Shown here: positions 15,700 through 25,000 of the stretch, piece by piece
How positions within the stretch are numbered: position 1 is the stretch's first letter
Layout: every line of letters starts with the position of its first letter
From: JBNJGT01 sp964473285
Lineage (GTDB): Archaea; Nanobdellota; Nanobdellia; Woesearchaeales; JACJVW01
Assembly: GCA_964473285.1 (NCBI GenBank)
Contig: CAYYOI010000008.1
Location: forward strand, 1 to 50,004
DNA length: 50,004 nt
Direction of reading: 5' to 3'
Notes under the pieces: generated by a model
What the model was told of the DNA's origin: nothing
The model's input: the letters and a program-made list of their open reading frames with translations, nothing else
Databases searched by the model: none
Position numbers and translations under genes: made by a program

Positions 15700-16463
15700 C
15701 GCCTTATGAAATGAACATCTACTTTATTTGAGAGAAGCTTTCTCATGACTGGTGCAAATACATCTTTACTTGCATCAACAATTACAACTGGCCCTTTTAC
15801 AGAAAGATTCTCAACCCCACAGATCTTTTTTAATTCCAAAAGAATTTTCTTGTTGACTTTGCAGCCTATCTCAAAAGAATTTGAAAATTTAGGTGGACCA
15901 GAATATACGACTTGGCCTTCTTTCAGGTAGATTATCTCATCACATACAGACAGGATATCATCCAGATCATGAGAACTTATAACATAAAGGCTCTTTCTTT
16001 TCCTGATAAGATTTTTCACCAGGTTTGTCATTTCCGGATCCAGTCCGCTAAAAGGTTCATCCAAAAGAGTTATATCTGGGTGTCCAAGTAATGCTATCAA
16101 TATCCCCACAAGCTTTTTCTTTCCATGAGATAGATTTCCTATCCTGTAAGAAAGGATATCCTGCAATGAAAGTTCCCTTACAAGATCAAGGACAGGCTCT
16201 CCCTTCACTCTGGAAAAAAAATCAAGGATATCAGCGACCTTTTCATTTTCAAATCCCTCGTCCTGTGGAAGAAGACCTATTGAACCTTTCCTTTCACAAA
16301 ACCCTTTTGTCGGATGTATAAGCCCTGCAATTATGGAAAGCAATGTTGTTTTTCCTGCGCCATTGGGCCCGAGAATACCAACTGAATCTTTGAATTCAAA
16401 ATTAACCTCTTTTAGGGCATGCTTAAACCTATATCTCTTTGAAATGTTTTCCAATCTTATCAA
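15678..16463 (-). CDS. ABC transporter ATP-binding protein
   Basis: The 261-residue ATPase has all ABC motifs: Walker A GPNGAGKTT (32-40), Q-loop LLPQD (64-68), signature LSHGK (111-115, a variant of LSGGQ), Walker B ITLLDEP (131-137), D-loop SGLDP, and the switch His in SSHD (H165). A C-terminal extension of about 70 residues resembles the regulatory tail of ABC-2 type exporters. It overlaps the permease gene by 4 bp, so the two form one transporter. The Cys-rich proteins encoded upstream in the same run of genes are possible partners or cargo. Confidence 0.92.
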   Translation of the reverse strand: MIRLENISKRYRFKHALKEVNFEFKDSVGILGPNGAGKTTLLSIIAGLIHPTKGFCERKGSIGLLPQDEGFENEKVADILDFFSRVKGEPVLDLVRELSLQDILSYRIGNLSHGKKKLVGILIALLGHPDITLLDEPFSGLDPEMTNLVKNLIRKRKSLYVISSHDLDDILSVCDEIIYLKEGQVVYSGPPKFSNSFEIGCKVNKKILLELKKICGVENLSVKGPVVIVDASKDVFAPVMRKLLSNKVDVHFIRRQISSEY

Positions 16464-17104
16464 AAGTCAGCCACCTCCATATAAAACCACGCCAATAAGA
16501 AGCAAAGTATTGAAAAACAAAAAAATACAATCCCTGAAAAAAAGAGATGAAAATCTATATCAAAAGAGATATGATACAAGAGAGACAAAGAAGAAGGTAT
16601 AATCATTGCTCCAAGAAAAATCAAAGAGACTATCAGAGCATGATTCCTGAATAAAAAAGAGATCATTGTAAAAATAGACACAAAGAATAACCCATAGAAA
16701 AAAAGGAAAAATAATGAAACAAGTACAAGTGGCTCAAGAGAAAAGTGATATATGAAAGGCATTATTGCAATTATAAGTATATAAGACAATATTATCAAAG
16801 CATTGCTTGCAAAAACACCTGCAACAAATTTTTTTCTTGAAAGGACACTAAGATAAAATCGGTTTATAACAGAATGATTATCATATGCAATGAGAAGTGA
16901 AATCAAAGGAAAAGCTATTATCAAACCATAAAACAAAAAACTGAAATACAAAGGTATTTGCAGTTTACCTGTAAAAAACGAAAGAAAGAACATTTTTTTA
17001 TAATCTATATGAAAAAGTGAATAGAATCCAAGCAAAGATACGACTAAAAGGATAACTGAACGAAAAGACTGCTGCTTGTTCCGGTATAGGATCCATTCAA
17101 TCAT
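16460..17104 (-). CDS. ABC-2 type transporter permease
   Basis: The 214-residue protein is almost wholly hydrophobic, with about six membrane helices, a short cytoplasmic N-terminus (MIEWILYRNKQQSFRS) and a basic loop (LSRKKF) before the third or fourth helix, which fits the coupling region of ABC-2 permeases. Sequence similarity is weak by eye; the call rests on topology and on the 4-bp overlap with the ATPase gene. The start overlaps the end of the Cys-rich protein gene by 8 bp. The substrate is unknown. Confidence 0.75.
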   Translation of the reverse strand: MIEWILYRNKQQSFRSVILLVVSLLGFYSLFHIDYKKMFFLSFFTGKLQIPLYFSFLFYGLIIAFPLISLLIAYDNHSVINRFYLSVLSRKKFVAGVFASNALIILSYILIIAIMPFIYHFSLEPLVLVSLFFLFFYGLFFVSIFTMISFLFRNHALIVSLIFLGAMIIPSSLSLLYHISFDIDFHLFFSGIVFFCFSILCFLLAWFYMEVADF

Positions 17105-18314
17105 TTAGATTCTCGCATGATTGCCTCATGTGTTTATTATTTATTTCTTTGCATGCTTCCCCGTCACCATTTGACCCGAATTTAAGATAACAAAAATCTG
17201 CAACAGAAGATGAATCAATATAATTACAAAAATGCTTATTGCCAACTGAATGAGCAAGGCTCCTGAAACAGAAATCTTTTTTGTATCCGGCAGATATTTC
17301 ACTGCAGAATTCTCCTGCAACATCCTGATCATCCTTTAATTCATCCAGCCCCTCCTTGATCTCAGCAGAAGTGAGTTCCTTTTCTTTGCAATCCTCGCAT
17401 GAAGTATCCTCTCCTTCTTCGCAAACCCCATTACCACAACATGGTACAATCTCTTTATAATAACATTCTCCATCAATGCACACTCCTTTTGTACAGATAT
17501 TCCCATCATCGCACTCACCACATGTATCATTACATGGTGAACAAGGACCTCCGCAATCCACACCTTCTTCCCCTTGATTTTTTATTCCATCTGAACAGGT
17601 CTCATCACATGGCTCGCAAGGGCCACCGCAATCCACACCTTCTTCCCCTTGGTTTCTTACACCATCTTTACACTTGTCACAAGGTTCGCAAGGGCCACCG
17701 CAATCCACACCTGCTTCCCCTTGGTTTTTTACACCATCATTGCATGTAGATGGTTCATATATAGTGAAAGTATCAGAGCCAGAAGCGTTTCCTCCTCGAT
17801 AATTTATAATAACATCAAGCTCATAACTACCAGAATCTATCCCTGATAGATCTCTTCTGGTTTCATATTCCGCAACAGTTGTTACAGCTTTTGATTCCTT
17901 CCATGTATCAACCTTCTTTCCATCAGTATCCCTGATCGTATATGTAAGAAAAACATCATACCTAGAAGAAGAACCCATATTAGTCAAAGTGTTTGAAAAA
18001 CTCAGGCTTCCACCTTTCTCCACTTTTTTTTCCAATACATTTACCCTATAATCAAGCAACTGTTCAGGATTACTATCAGATAAAAGAAAGAATCCTCCGA
18101 TTCCTAAGATTATTAATCCAATAACAGAAATAATGACGATAACCAGATTTATTCCAGGATTCTTTTCAGGCTGTCTGAATTGCACATACTGCATCGCCTG
18201 ATCTATGTAATTTGGAGGCCATCCACTATTTATAAGATAGTTTCGTATTGTAGTGGCATCGTAACCTTGGTTTACCAATCCCTGGATATAAGCAACTAGC
18301 TGGTTCTGGACCAT
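17097..18314 (-). CDS. Membrane-anchored Cys-rich protein with three DCGG modules
   Basis: No named family recognised. The 405-residue protein has an N-terminal helical domain (1-45, QLVAYIQGLVNQGYD...GW...IDQA) seen in many DPANN membrane proteins, probably cytoplasmic, one membrane helix (55-78), a beta-rich domain (about 85-187), then three near-identical 22-residue modules (191-212, 215-236, 240-261) of the form C.DG..NQGE.GVDCGGPCxPC. A further Cys-rich stretch (CCGNGVCEEGED) resembles small disulfide knots, and the C-terminal domain (about 325-405) has evenly spaced Cys in helical repeats. It is a paralogue of the next gene, one base away. Co-transcription with an ABC-2 transporter is likely. 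Confidence 0.8.
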   Translation of the reverse strand: MVQNQLVAYIQGLVNQGYDATTIRNYLINSGWPPNYIDQAMQYVQFRQPEKNPGINLVIVIISVIGLIILGIGGFFLLSDSNPEQLLDYRVNVLEKKVEKGGSLSFSNTLTNMGSSSRYDVFLTYTIRDTDGKKVDTWKESKAVTTVAEYETRRDLSGIDSGSYELDVIINYRGGNASGSDTFTIYEPSTCNDGVKNQGEAGVDCGGPCEPCDKCKDGVRNQGEEGVDCGGPCEPCDETCSDGIKNQGEEGVDCGGPCSPCNDTCGECDDGNICTKGVCIDGECYYKEIVPCCGNGVCEEGEDTSCEDCKEKELTSAEIKEGLDELKDDQDVAGEFCSEISAGYKKDFCFRSLAHSVGNKHFCNYIDSSSVADFCYLKFGSNGDGEACKEINNKHMRQSCENLND

Positions 18315-18315
18315 A

Positions 18316-19542
18316 TCAATTTGGCTCCGGGCGCTTTTTCAATGCATTGCAGGATCTTTTTAGATAAGGATCGTTTAGTTTTGAACATACACTATAATCA
18401 TATTCTTCCATTGCAAAATTCATATAGCAAGTATCCTTCCTGTTAGAGACAGAGATATAATTGCAGAATATCTTGTTTTTAGTATCATAAGCTATGATCC
18501 GAAAACATTCATCCCTTCTTTTATCATCAGATATTGAATCACAGAATTCTCCTCCTTCGTCCTGATCTTTTGCAGCCAAAGCACGTGCCTTATCAAGTAT
18601 TTCTTCTCTGCTCATCATTTCCAAAGGCTTATCACTCTCCTCACAATCAGCAGGGCAATAATTCTCACTGTCAGGGTCATCCTCTCCTGCACCATCCTCA
18701 CACAGGAAATTGCCGCAACAAGGAAAAATAGGTGTATTCCTGCACCCGTCAGGCGTCTCATAATCATTGGTACAAGGATTATAATCATTGCATTTCTTAG
18801 ATTCCTTCCTGCATGGAGAGCATGGGCCACCGCAATCCACATCTTCCTCGCCCTGATTCTTTATCCCGTCATCACATGTTTCACATGGCTCGCAAGGGCC
18901 GCCACAATCTACTCCTTCTTCGCCCTGATTCATAATTTTATCAGAACATGTAGGTTCTGTCCCACTCTCTATTACAAAAGAGTCCTTTGCTTTCAGTTCA
19001 TTGCCTTTATAACTAAGGGTTGCCATGAGAGAATAAGTCCCTGGTGAAAGATCTATCTCTTTTTCCACGATGTCTCCTGGTAAGATGCCTTCTGTGGTCC
19101 ATCTCAAAATCAAAGAATTCTTTGATGAATCGTATATCTTATAAGTAGGAAAAACACTATATCCTTCTACAGCTTTCTTCGAAAAAGAATTTTCAATAGA
19201 AAGAACATCCTCCTCCATACTTACAGAAATTGAATAATCTGGTAAATCAGTTTGCGCGCTTACATCCTGAGATGAAGAACTGAAAAATACAAAAAGAGAG
19301 ATTGTGCATAATAATATCACAACAGTTATTCCTGCAGCAAAAATCATATGGCGATTTAAATGAATCATTGGATGGCGTACTTCATTAGTAGAATTCACAG
19401 TCTTTTGGTATGTTGCCTTTATAGCTTCATCTATCTCATATTCAGGCCAATTGCTTTGTAGAAGAGACCATTTGACCTGCTGGTAAGTGTACCCCTTTTG
19501 CAAACAGCTCCAGATATACTGGACCAGCTGATTATTCACCAT
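18316..19542 (-). CDS. Membrane-anchored Cys-rich protein with two DCGG modules, paralogue of its neighbour
   Basis: The 408-residue protein has the same plan as the 405-residue neighbour: N-terminal helical domain (1-45, QLVQYIWSCLQKGYT...NWPEYEIDEA), membrane helix (about 66-88), beta-rich domain, two DCGG modules (199-220, 223-244), a CCGNFLCEDG knot and a C-terminal helical Cys-repeat domain with EFCDSIS, RDECFRI and IFCNYIS elements matching EFCSEIS, KDFCFRS and HFCNYID of the neighbour. Tandem duplication followed by change in module number explains the pair. It heads the run of genes leading to the ABC transporter. A TATA-like element centred about 28 bp before the ATG indicates a leaderless transcript. 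Confidence 0.8.
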   Translation of the reverse strand: MVNNQLVQYIWSCLQKGYTYQQVKWSLLQSNWPEYEIDEAIKATYQKTVNSTNEVRHPMIHLNRHMIFAAGITVVILLCTISLFVFFSSSSQDVSAQTDLPDYSISVSMEEDVLSIENSFSKKAVEGYSVFPTYKIYDSSKNSLILRWTTEGILPGDIVEKEIDLSPGTYSLMATLSYKGNELKAKDSFVIESGTEPTCSDKIMNQGEEGVDCGGPCEPCETCDDGIKNQGEEDVDCGGPCSPCRKESKKCNDYNPCTNDYETPDGCRNTPIFPCCGNFLCEDGAGEDDPDSENYCPADCEESDKPLEMMSREEILDKARALAAKDQDEGGEFCDSISDDKRRDECFRIIAYDTKNKIFCNYISVSNRKDTCYMNFAMEEYDYSVCSKLNDPYLKRSCNALKKRPEPN

Positions 19543-19562
19543 CCATAAGGAATTATGTCTTC

Positions 19563-19600
19563 ACTATTTTTAAAACTTCTGGAGAGATAAATATTTATAA
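19563..19600. promoter_or_regulatory. Divergent leaderless promoters of the Cys-rich/ABC operon and the RPA-like gene
   Basis: On the minus strand GTTTTAAAAATAG (about 19564-19576) is centred 28 bp before the ATG at 19542. On the plus strand ATATTTATAA (19591-19600) is centred 26 bp before the ATG at 19622. No Shine-Dalgarno sequence precedes either start. Confidence 0.5.
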
Positions 19601-19621
19601 TAACCTCAATTTATAATCCAA

Positions 19622-20260
19622 ATGGCAGATTCACAACAAAGGCAGGTTGCATACAAGGTCCAGGTAAAAGATATACTTGATGGAGAATTCATAAAGCAGG
19701 AAGGTTGGAACCCATCATATATAAAGAACCAGGGAAAAGAGATATCACGTGTCAATATAATCTCAACTATCGTTACAACTGATGATAACCAGATTCTTGT
19801 AGATGACGGAACCGGAAGGATTACCCTCCGTGTATTTGAGAATCAGGAGATCTTTTCTGGCCTTAACATAGGAGATATAATTCTGATAATAGGCAAAGTC
19901 AGGGAATTCAACGAGCGTTACATTATCCCTGAAATAATAAAAAAGATAAAAGACTCTAGATGGGTCCAGGTACGTAAGATTGAGCTGGAAAAAGAATCCA
20001 GAAAAGAGCCAAAAAAAGAACCAAGAAAAGAACCAGAACAGCCTGAGCCCATAACAGAAGAGGTAGAAGATTTGAGCGATTCAAGCCCCACTGACCTGAT
20101 CTACCAGCTTATAAAAGAGATAGATGACGGACAAGGTGCAACAATAGATGATGTCATAGAAAAATCAAATAATGAAAATGCTGAAAAGATAATCAATAAC
20201 CTTCTTACAGAAGGAGAGATTTTCGAGATAAGCCCTGGTAAAGTAAAAGTTTTAGAATAA
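19622..20260 (+). CDS. RPA-like single-stranded DNA-binding OB-fold protein
   Basis: The 212-residue protein has one OB-fold (about 30-118, with ISRVNIISTIVTTDDNQILVDDGTGRITLRVF and the GDIILIIGKVREF strand), a charged linker of repeated RKEP/KKEP units (about 125-145), and a C-terminal winged helix (about 148-212, DLIYQLIKEIDDGQGATIDDVI...ILTEGEIFEISPGKVKVL type). This is the plan of eukaryotic RPA32 and of archaeal RPA-associated proteins, which bind single-stranded DNA or partner subunits during replication and repair. The placement near the replication genes is consistent. The 3' end overlaps the convergent SpoIIM gene by 9 bp. A tRNA- or helicase-associated OB protein is the alternative. 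Confidence 0.8.
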   Translation: MADSQQRQVAYKVQVKDILDGEFIKQEGWNPSYIKNQGKEISRVNIISTIVTTDDNQILVDDGTGRITLRVFENQEIFSGLNIGDIILIIGKVREFNERYIIPEIIKKIKDSRWVQVRKIELEKESRKEPKKEPRKEPEQPEPITEEVEDLSDSSPTDLIYQLIKEIDDGQGATIDDVIEKSNNENAEKIINNLLTEGEIFEISPGKVKVLE

Positions 20261-21103
20261 TATGGGAGTTATGTAAGTCTCTATAAAAGCAGCGCCTATA
20301 AGTGTTATTATCGCAAGGATCAATAGGTCTGATGCATCCATCAATATCCTTTCCATTTTCTTGGTCCCAAAATCATGCCTTATTATTGCAATTGATATTA
20401 TCCCTCCTGCAAGCCCTGCCATGAAATAAGCCAAAATCTCCGGTATCCCATGGATTGCATACCGTAAAATACCCCATGACGTTACCTTCAGGTACACCCC
20501 AAGTTTTGCAAGACCTATTGCTGAAGAATACAGTGCAAGTTTGCTTCTTATGAAATTACCAAGTGCTACACCTATAACAGAAGCATTCCATACTAGGATG
20601 AATATTGCTCCTAACCCATAAGTAAGTGAAAAGAGTATGCAGAATATCATCACTCTAAGATTATTGAAAAATATCCTGGAAAAATAATCAAATCCACCAA
20701 TAGCACTAGCTGTCACCTTTCCATTTATCCTGGTTATTGTCTCTTCCTGGACATTGAAAAGAGTGACAGTCCAGTCTGCAGGTAGCACAAGATACCATAA
20801 TGCATATGCAATTGTCACCCCGATAAACAAGAACATCATGAACTTAAGTGCTTTGATATGATGCATAAGAATCTGTTTTTCCCGTTCATAGATAAGATCA
20901 ATCTTTTCCTCGTATTTTATGGTCCGATACATTAATGGTGCTGAAGCAATAACAATCAGAAAAACCATGACCAGGCTTGCATATTCCATGAATATCCATC
21001 TGCTCAAAAACAAAGCGACACATGTATAGAAAAATCCTATGAATATCATAAGCCACGGCCGACGCTCTGCCGAAACAGGACCCATGAAGGATTCTAAAAC
21101 CAT
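20252..21103 (-). CDS. SpoIIM/DUF95-family membrane protein
   Basis: The 283-residue integral membrane protein has two N-terminal helices, a basic loop (KYEEKIDLIYEREKQIL), then about four or five more helices. The family marks are an FFNNLRVMIFCILFSLTYGLGA segment, a WNASVIGVALGNF segment and a conserved HGIPEILAYFMAG motif. The family is named for a Bacillus sporulation protein but is widespread in archaea, where its function is not established; in bacteria SpoIIM works with peptidoglycan hydrolases. A TATA element centred about 24 bp before the ATG predicts a leaderless mRNA. Confidence 0.85.
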   Translation of the reverse strand: MVLESFMGPVSAERRPWLMIFIGFFYTCVALFLSRWIFMEYASLVMVFLIVIASAPLMYRTIKYEEKIDLIYEREKQILMHHIKALKFMMFLFIGVTIAYALWYLVLPADWTVTLFNVQEETITRINGKVTASAIGGFDYFSRIFFNNLRVMIFCILFSLTYGLGAIFILVWNASVIGVALGNFIRSKLALYSSAIGLAKLGVYLKVTSWGILRYAIHGIPEILAYFMAGLAGGIISIAIIRHDFGTKKMERILMDASDLLILAIITLIGAAFIETYITPILF

Positions 21104-21120
21104 AATAGTATACTGGGAGC

Positions 21121-21180
21121 TTATATTTATAAACTTTTTGTAAAGATCTGTAAAAGCTAAAGAAGTTAGATTTATAAAAG
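21121..21180. promoter_or_regulatory. Divergent leaderless promoters of SpoIIM and aIF2-beta genes
   Basis: TTATATTTATAAA (21121-21133), read on the minus strand, is centred about 24 bp before the SpoIIM start. TTTATAAAAG (21171-21180) is centred about 27 bp before the aIF2-beta ATG. Neither gene has a Shine-Dalgarno sequence. Confidence 0.55.
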
Positions 21181-21201
21181 AAAGAACATTTACCAGAGAT
21201 T

Positions 21202-21609
21202 ATGGATTATGAAGAGATGCTAAAAAAGGCAAGGAACGAGATGCCTGAATCAATTTTCGTAAAAGAGCGTTTTGAGCTTCCTAAAGTGCGTGGTCATCTT
21301 GAAGGAAATAAGACCATAATAACAAATTTCCAGCAGATTGCTGGAACTCTTAACAGACCAGTAGAACACCTTCTCAAATATGTATTAAAAGAGATTGCCG
21401 CACCAGGTCATATGAAAAACAACAATCTTATAATAGGCACAAAGGTTGCTGCCTCCAAGATCAATGAGAAGATCAGGCAATACGCTAACGAATTTGTGCT
21501 ATGCAATGAATGTGGCAAACCAGATACCAAGCTTGAAAAGGAAGGTAATGTCTGGTATATGAAATGCCAGGCTTGCGGAGCCAGAAGCCAGGTCCGATCA
21601 AGGATATAA
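21202..21609 (+). CDS. eif2b: Translation initiation factor aIF2, beta subunit
   Basis: The 135-residue protein is archaeal initiation factor 2 beta, part of the aIF2 heterotrimer that delivers initiator tRNA to the small subunit. It has the N-terminal helix, the central alpha/beta domain (VEHLLKYVLKEIAAPGHMKNNNLIIGTKV, read here in parts) and a zinc ribbon with ligands C101, C104, C122 and C125. Length is standard. The acylphosphatase gene begins at the base after its stop codon, so the two are co-transcribed. The start is fixed by the TATA box 27 bp upstream. Confidence 0.96.
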   Translation: MDYEEMLKKARNEMPESIFVKERFELPKVRGHLEGNKTIITNFQQIAGTLNRPVEHLLKYVLKEIAAPGHMKNNNLIIGTKVAASKINEKIRQYANEFVLCNECGKPDTKLEKEGNVWYMKCQACGARSQVRSRI

Positions 21610-21864
21610 ATGGTACATCTTAGGATAAAAGGAAGAGTTCAGGGTGTTTTCTTTAGAAAATCTGCTCAGGATAAAGCCCGCGAACTTGGACTCACAGGAT
21701 GGATCAGGAATAATCCAGATGGTACAGTTGAAACCGTGGCAAAGGGCCCTCATGAGGAAGAATTTATTGAATGGTGCAAAAAAGGGCCTGTAAATTCAAA
21801 AGTTCGTAGCATAGAACAACTTGATGTGCAGGATTCACCATATAATGATTTTTTTATTGTTTAG
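21610..21864 (+). CDS. acyP: Acylphosphatase
   Basis: The 84-residue protein has the two acylphosphatase motifs: GRVQGVFFRKSAQDKA with catalytic R16, and GWIRNNPDGTVE with catalytic N34. The enzyme hydrolyses acyl phosphates such as carbamoyl phosphate and 1,3-bisphosphoglycerate. The ATG follows the aIF2-beta stop directly (TAAATG, no spacing), a sign of coupled translation. The 3' end overlaps the convergent small lipoprotein gene by 11 bp. The length is slightly short of the usual 90 residues but complete. Confidence 0.93.
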   Translation: MVHLRIKGRVQGVFFRKSAQDKARELGLTGWIRNNPDGTVETVAKGPHEEEFIEWCKKGPVNSKVRSIEQLDVQDSPYNDFFIV

Positions 21865-22036
21865 AGTATTCTATCCTGTAATACATGTTAAGGTCAGGAA
21901 CATGCTCATATGTCTTGTAAAATGAACCCTCTCTTTTGTAGAAAGGTTCATTCCTTTCATAAATAGAGTTATGAGAACATCCCACCAAAGCTCCTGCCAT
22001 AATCACAGAGCCTATTATTCTTGTCAGTTTATTCAT
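21854..22036 (-). CDS. Small putative lipoprotein
   Basis: Starting at the Met at 22036 the product has 60 residues: MNKLTR, a hydrophobic segment, and the lipobox ALVGC with C20 as the lipidation site, then a mature part of 40 residues rich in Tyr, Glu and Arg (NEPFYKREGSFYKTYEH). The open frame extends to 22147, but the 37 extra residues overlap the end of the polymerase gene and place basic residues before the signal, so the shorter start is preferred. A TATA-like element centred 27 bp upstream of 22036 agrees with a leaderless transcript. The presence of an Lgt-type gene in the window supports lipidation. Function unknown. Confidence 0.65.
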   Translation of the reverse strand: MNKLTRIIGSVIMAGALVGCSHNSIYERNEPFYKREGSFYKTYEHVPDLNMYYRIEYSKQ

Positions 22037-22057
22037 CCTTTCAAGAAAGCAAAACAT

Positions 22058-22070
22058 AATTATAAATATT
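22058..22070 (-). promoter_or_regulatory. TATA box of the small lipoprotein gene
   Basis: AATATTTATAATT on the minus strand, in the short gap between the polymerase gene and the lipoprotein gene, is centred about 27 bp before the ATG at 22036. It separates this gene from the polymerase transcript. Confidence 0.5.
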
Positions 22071-22084
22071 CTCTTCAAACGAGT

Positions 22085-22091
22085 AAAAAAA
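22085..22091 (-). terminator. T7 terminator of the replication operon
   Basis: Seven T residues on the minus strand follow the stop codon of the DP2 gene directly. A T-run at this place is a probable archaeal terminator for the orc1-DP1-DP2 transcript. Confidence 0.45.
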
Positions 22092-25000
22092 TCAAAACCA
22101 GCTGCCAAGCCCTGATTGTTTTTCCTTCTCCTTGCCAAAAACCCCATCTACCCTTCTCTGAAGAATATCTAAAGTCTGTTGAAGGTACACTGGCAGATTA
22201 TATTTTCTTGCAAGACTCAAAGAAGGCTCAAGATACTTGATTATCGAACCATGTGATATAGTAAATATTATTTTATGGCTTCCGCACGTGCATTTGCCTG
22301 ACAAAGGAGGTCTCCTGTATTTTGTATTGCAGTCAACACACCTGAACTGCTGCATTGAAAACTTACGAAGATTTCCTTTTATATCTTTCAGAAAATGCTT
22401 CTCTATAACCAAACGTGCAACATCCCCTTCATCCACAGCTCTTATCTTTTCTGATATTGCCATCTGTTCTGTCAATTTGTCCTTCATTGTAGGGAGTGTT
22501 TTGTAAGCTGAAGTCAAAACCCCCCTGTTCATGTTAGTTATAGGATGCGTAAACCCGAATTGTTCATACTGCCTCTCTTCCCCAAGAAACTTTTCCAAAA
22601 CATCGATCTTAACATCATTTGGTTTCTTGTATTCAAGAGCTGCCTCATAAAAATCTAAAGGATATTTCCATACTGTATCCATGTTAAAAACCATATCATC
22701 AACTTCTGCAGGTGTTAATTTCCATGTGAGAACCAAAGGCGCATCCTGGGTAGAACCCCTATGAGCCGGTAAATAATGCCTGGAAAAATTGAGCAGCACA
22801 TCAAACAACAATACAACACATGCCTCATCCCCATCACAATCTCTCCTTGTTGCAGCATGCATCATCGGATGCGCAAACAACCCTTGAGTATCAGAAAATC
22901 CCACAATCCTTCCTGCAATCCCTCCTGAAGTATGTGGTGCAAGCATCATGATAAAATGCCCCACAAGATCATCTGTTGATTTTACATTATAGAAAGGCCT
23001 AACACCATAAAAATTGATAAGAAGATCATCAAGAAAATCAGCTACCCTGCGCAATACAATATGACTTCCTTCCTCAACAGAACCAAGGTTTTTTGGTAGT
23101 ATGACATCCTGTGGACGCAATTCAACAACCTGATCAGGTTCTTCAAGAGGCTTACCATGTATATCAACTGTATACCCCATACTGTAAAGCTTCTCTATTG
23201 AGGTACCTATTTCATTAGGCTTAAAATGAGTTATAGGCAATTGTGTCATATCAAATCGTGTTGTCCCGTCTTTATTCACATAAATCTCATGCTTTGCACG
23301 CAGTATCCCTTTTGCAAGTGGTTCGGGATCATGGGTCTTGTTTGAAGTTCCTCTTACCCCTTTGATAAGATCAGGGTATTCCCTCATGTTTGCATGCTTA
23401 AGTGCAGCAGAAAAGAAATGCTTGATATCTATACTCTTATTTTGATAAGGTATCTTCTCCCCATGCTCGCATTTTTTATTTTCATTCATCCCGCATACAG
23501 AACAATAATACCTTTTATCAGTAGGAGTAAGGCACACCTCACAAAGATGATATATGGTTTCTTTCTTGCATTTTGGACAATAGTAAAGAGGCCAGTCAGC
23601 AGTAACACTTCCTTTTTCCATTGCTGATTGAAAAGACCTCATCCTTCCCCCCTCTTCTCCAACAGGAAAAAGAACATGAGGACTTCCCTGCAGTTTACGA
23701 AGCTTACCTTTTTCAGGTCTTCCCATCCTTGCACCAATGAATATACCTGATTTATCCCTGACAGTAAAAGGTGAAATAGCCTGTATTACCTCTAAAGGCT
23801 TAAGCTCTTCAAAGCGTGAGTCATAAGAATATTCCTGAAAGATTCTGTGAAGAACAAGACCCTCTTTAATCACAATATACTCATTGTTTGCTACAATATG
23901 AGGTATACCAACCAATTCCAGTGTTTCCTTAATTTCCTTTTCAAAAGGAAGTATCAGCTTCTCATTGAAAGTCCCGGATTCCTTATAGACCTCCAGAAGA
24001 CTAAGTAAACGTTGTGTTGTAACACAATTCCAATGATAACTGTACCTGGGATGCATAGGAATACCAAGAGCAGTCAACTGTATTGCTTCCCATGGTCCAG
24101 GAATCTTGAAAAAAGGATCTGAAAGCAAATCAGACACAAGAGTCACGCTTACCTCACAATATTCTGCAATCTTTTCAGCATCAAGAGATCCAAACATTGA
24201 TACAGCAGCCTTCTCAAGTTCCTGTATCCACCATTCTTCACAATATCCTGCCGGAACCAAAGGATGATTCCTATCATTGAAATCACCATAATTGATAAGT
24301 ATATCTCCCATGAAAAGTATTTTATCCACACTTTTGGTTAACCTTTTTGCTTCCTGTGGATCATTAAGATAACATACTGAGCCATCCTTCAGCCTGACAA
24401 TAGGTCCTTCTATTGAATCGCATACTGTAACAGTACACCCCTTACCTGGACGCTCATTTTTCAATTGAGTCCCCACAGCAAGAAAATCATGGACCACAAA
24501 CATAGTGGATGGATGGATATTATAGGAAGAATATCCTGAAGTACGTGACCTTCCATAACGAAGACGAAAACCACCTTCCCTCATAGGATGAGTGAATACT
24601 GGTCTTCCACCTACAAGATCTTTTACAAAGGTATAATTTGGAAGTATCTTTGGCTTATCATCACTTTTATTTTCACTGCCTTTAGCATGAATCTTATGCT
24701 TCAGCTCAACAAATTCCTTTATCCATTCCCAATGATCAAGACCAAAATCACTGCCCCATTTTGAAAGCTGCTTCCATAATTTCTCTGCTTTTTGGGCAAT
24801 TCCCTCACCCATGGTAAGACAGACACCATTTCTTATCTTATTGGTTTCAACCCTCGAAAGATCCTTATGATTTGAAACATCAATCTGTTCAGAACCATCC
24901 CCATCAATCTGTACAGGAAGATGCATTCCTAGAAAATATATCTCTTCCTCGCTTGGTAGATACTGCAAGTTTGTTATACGATCATGATAATCATAGAGTT

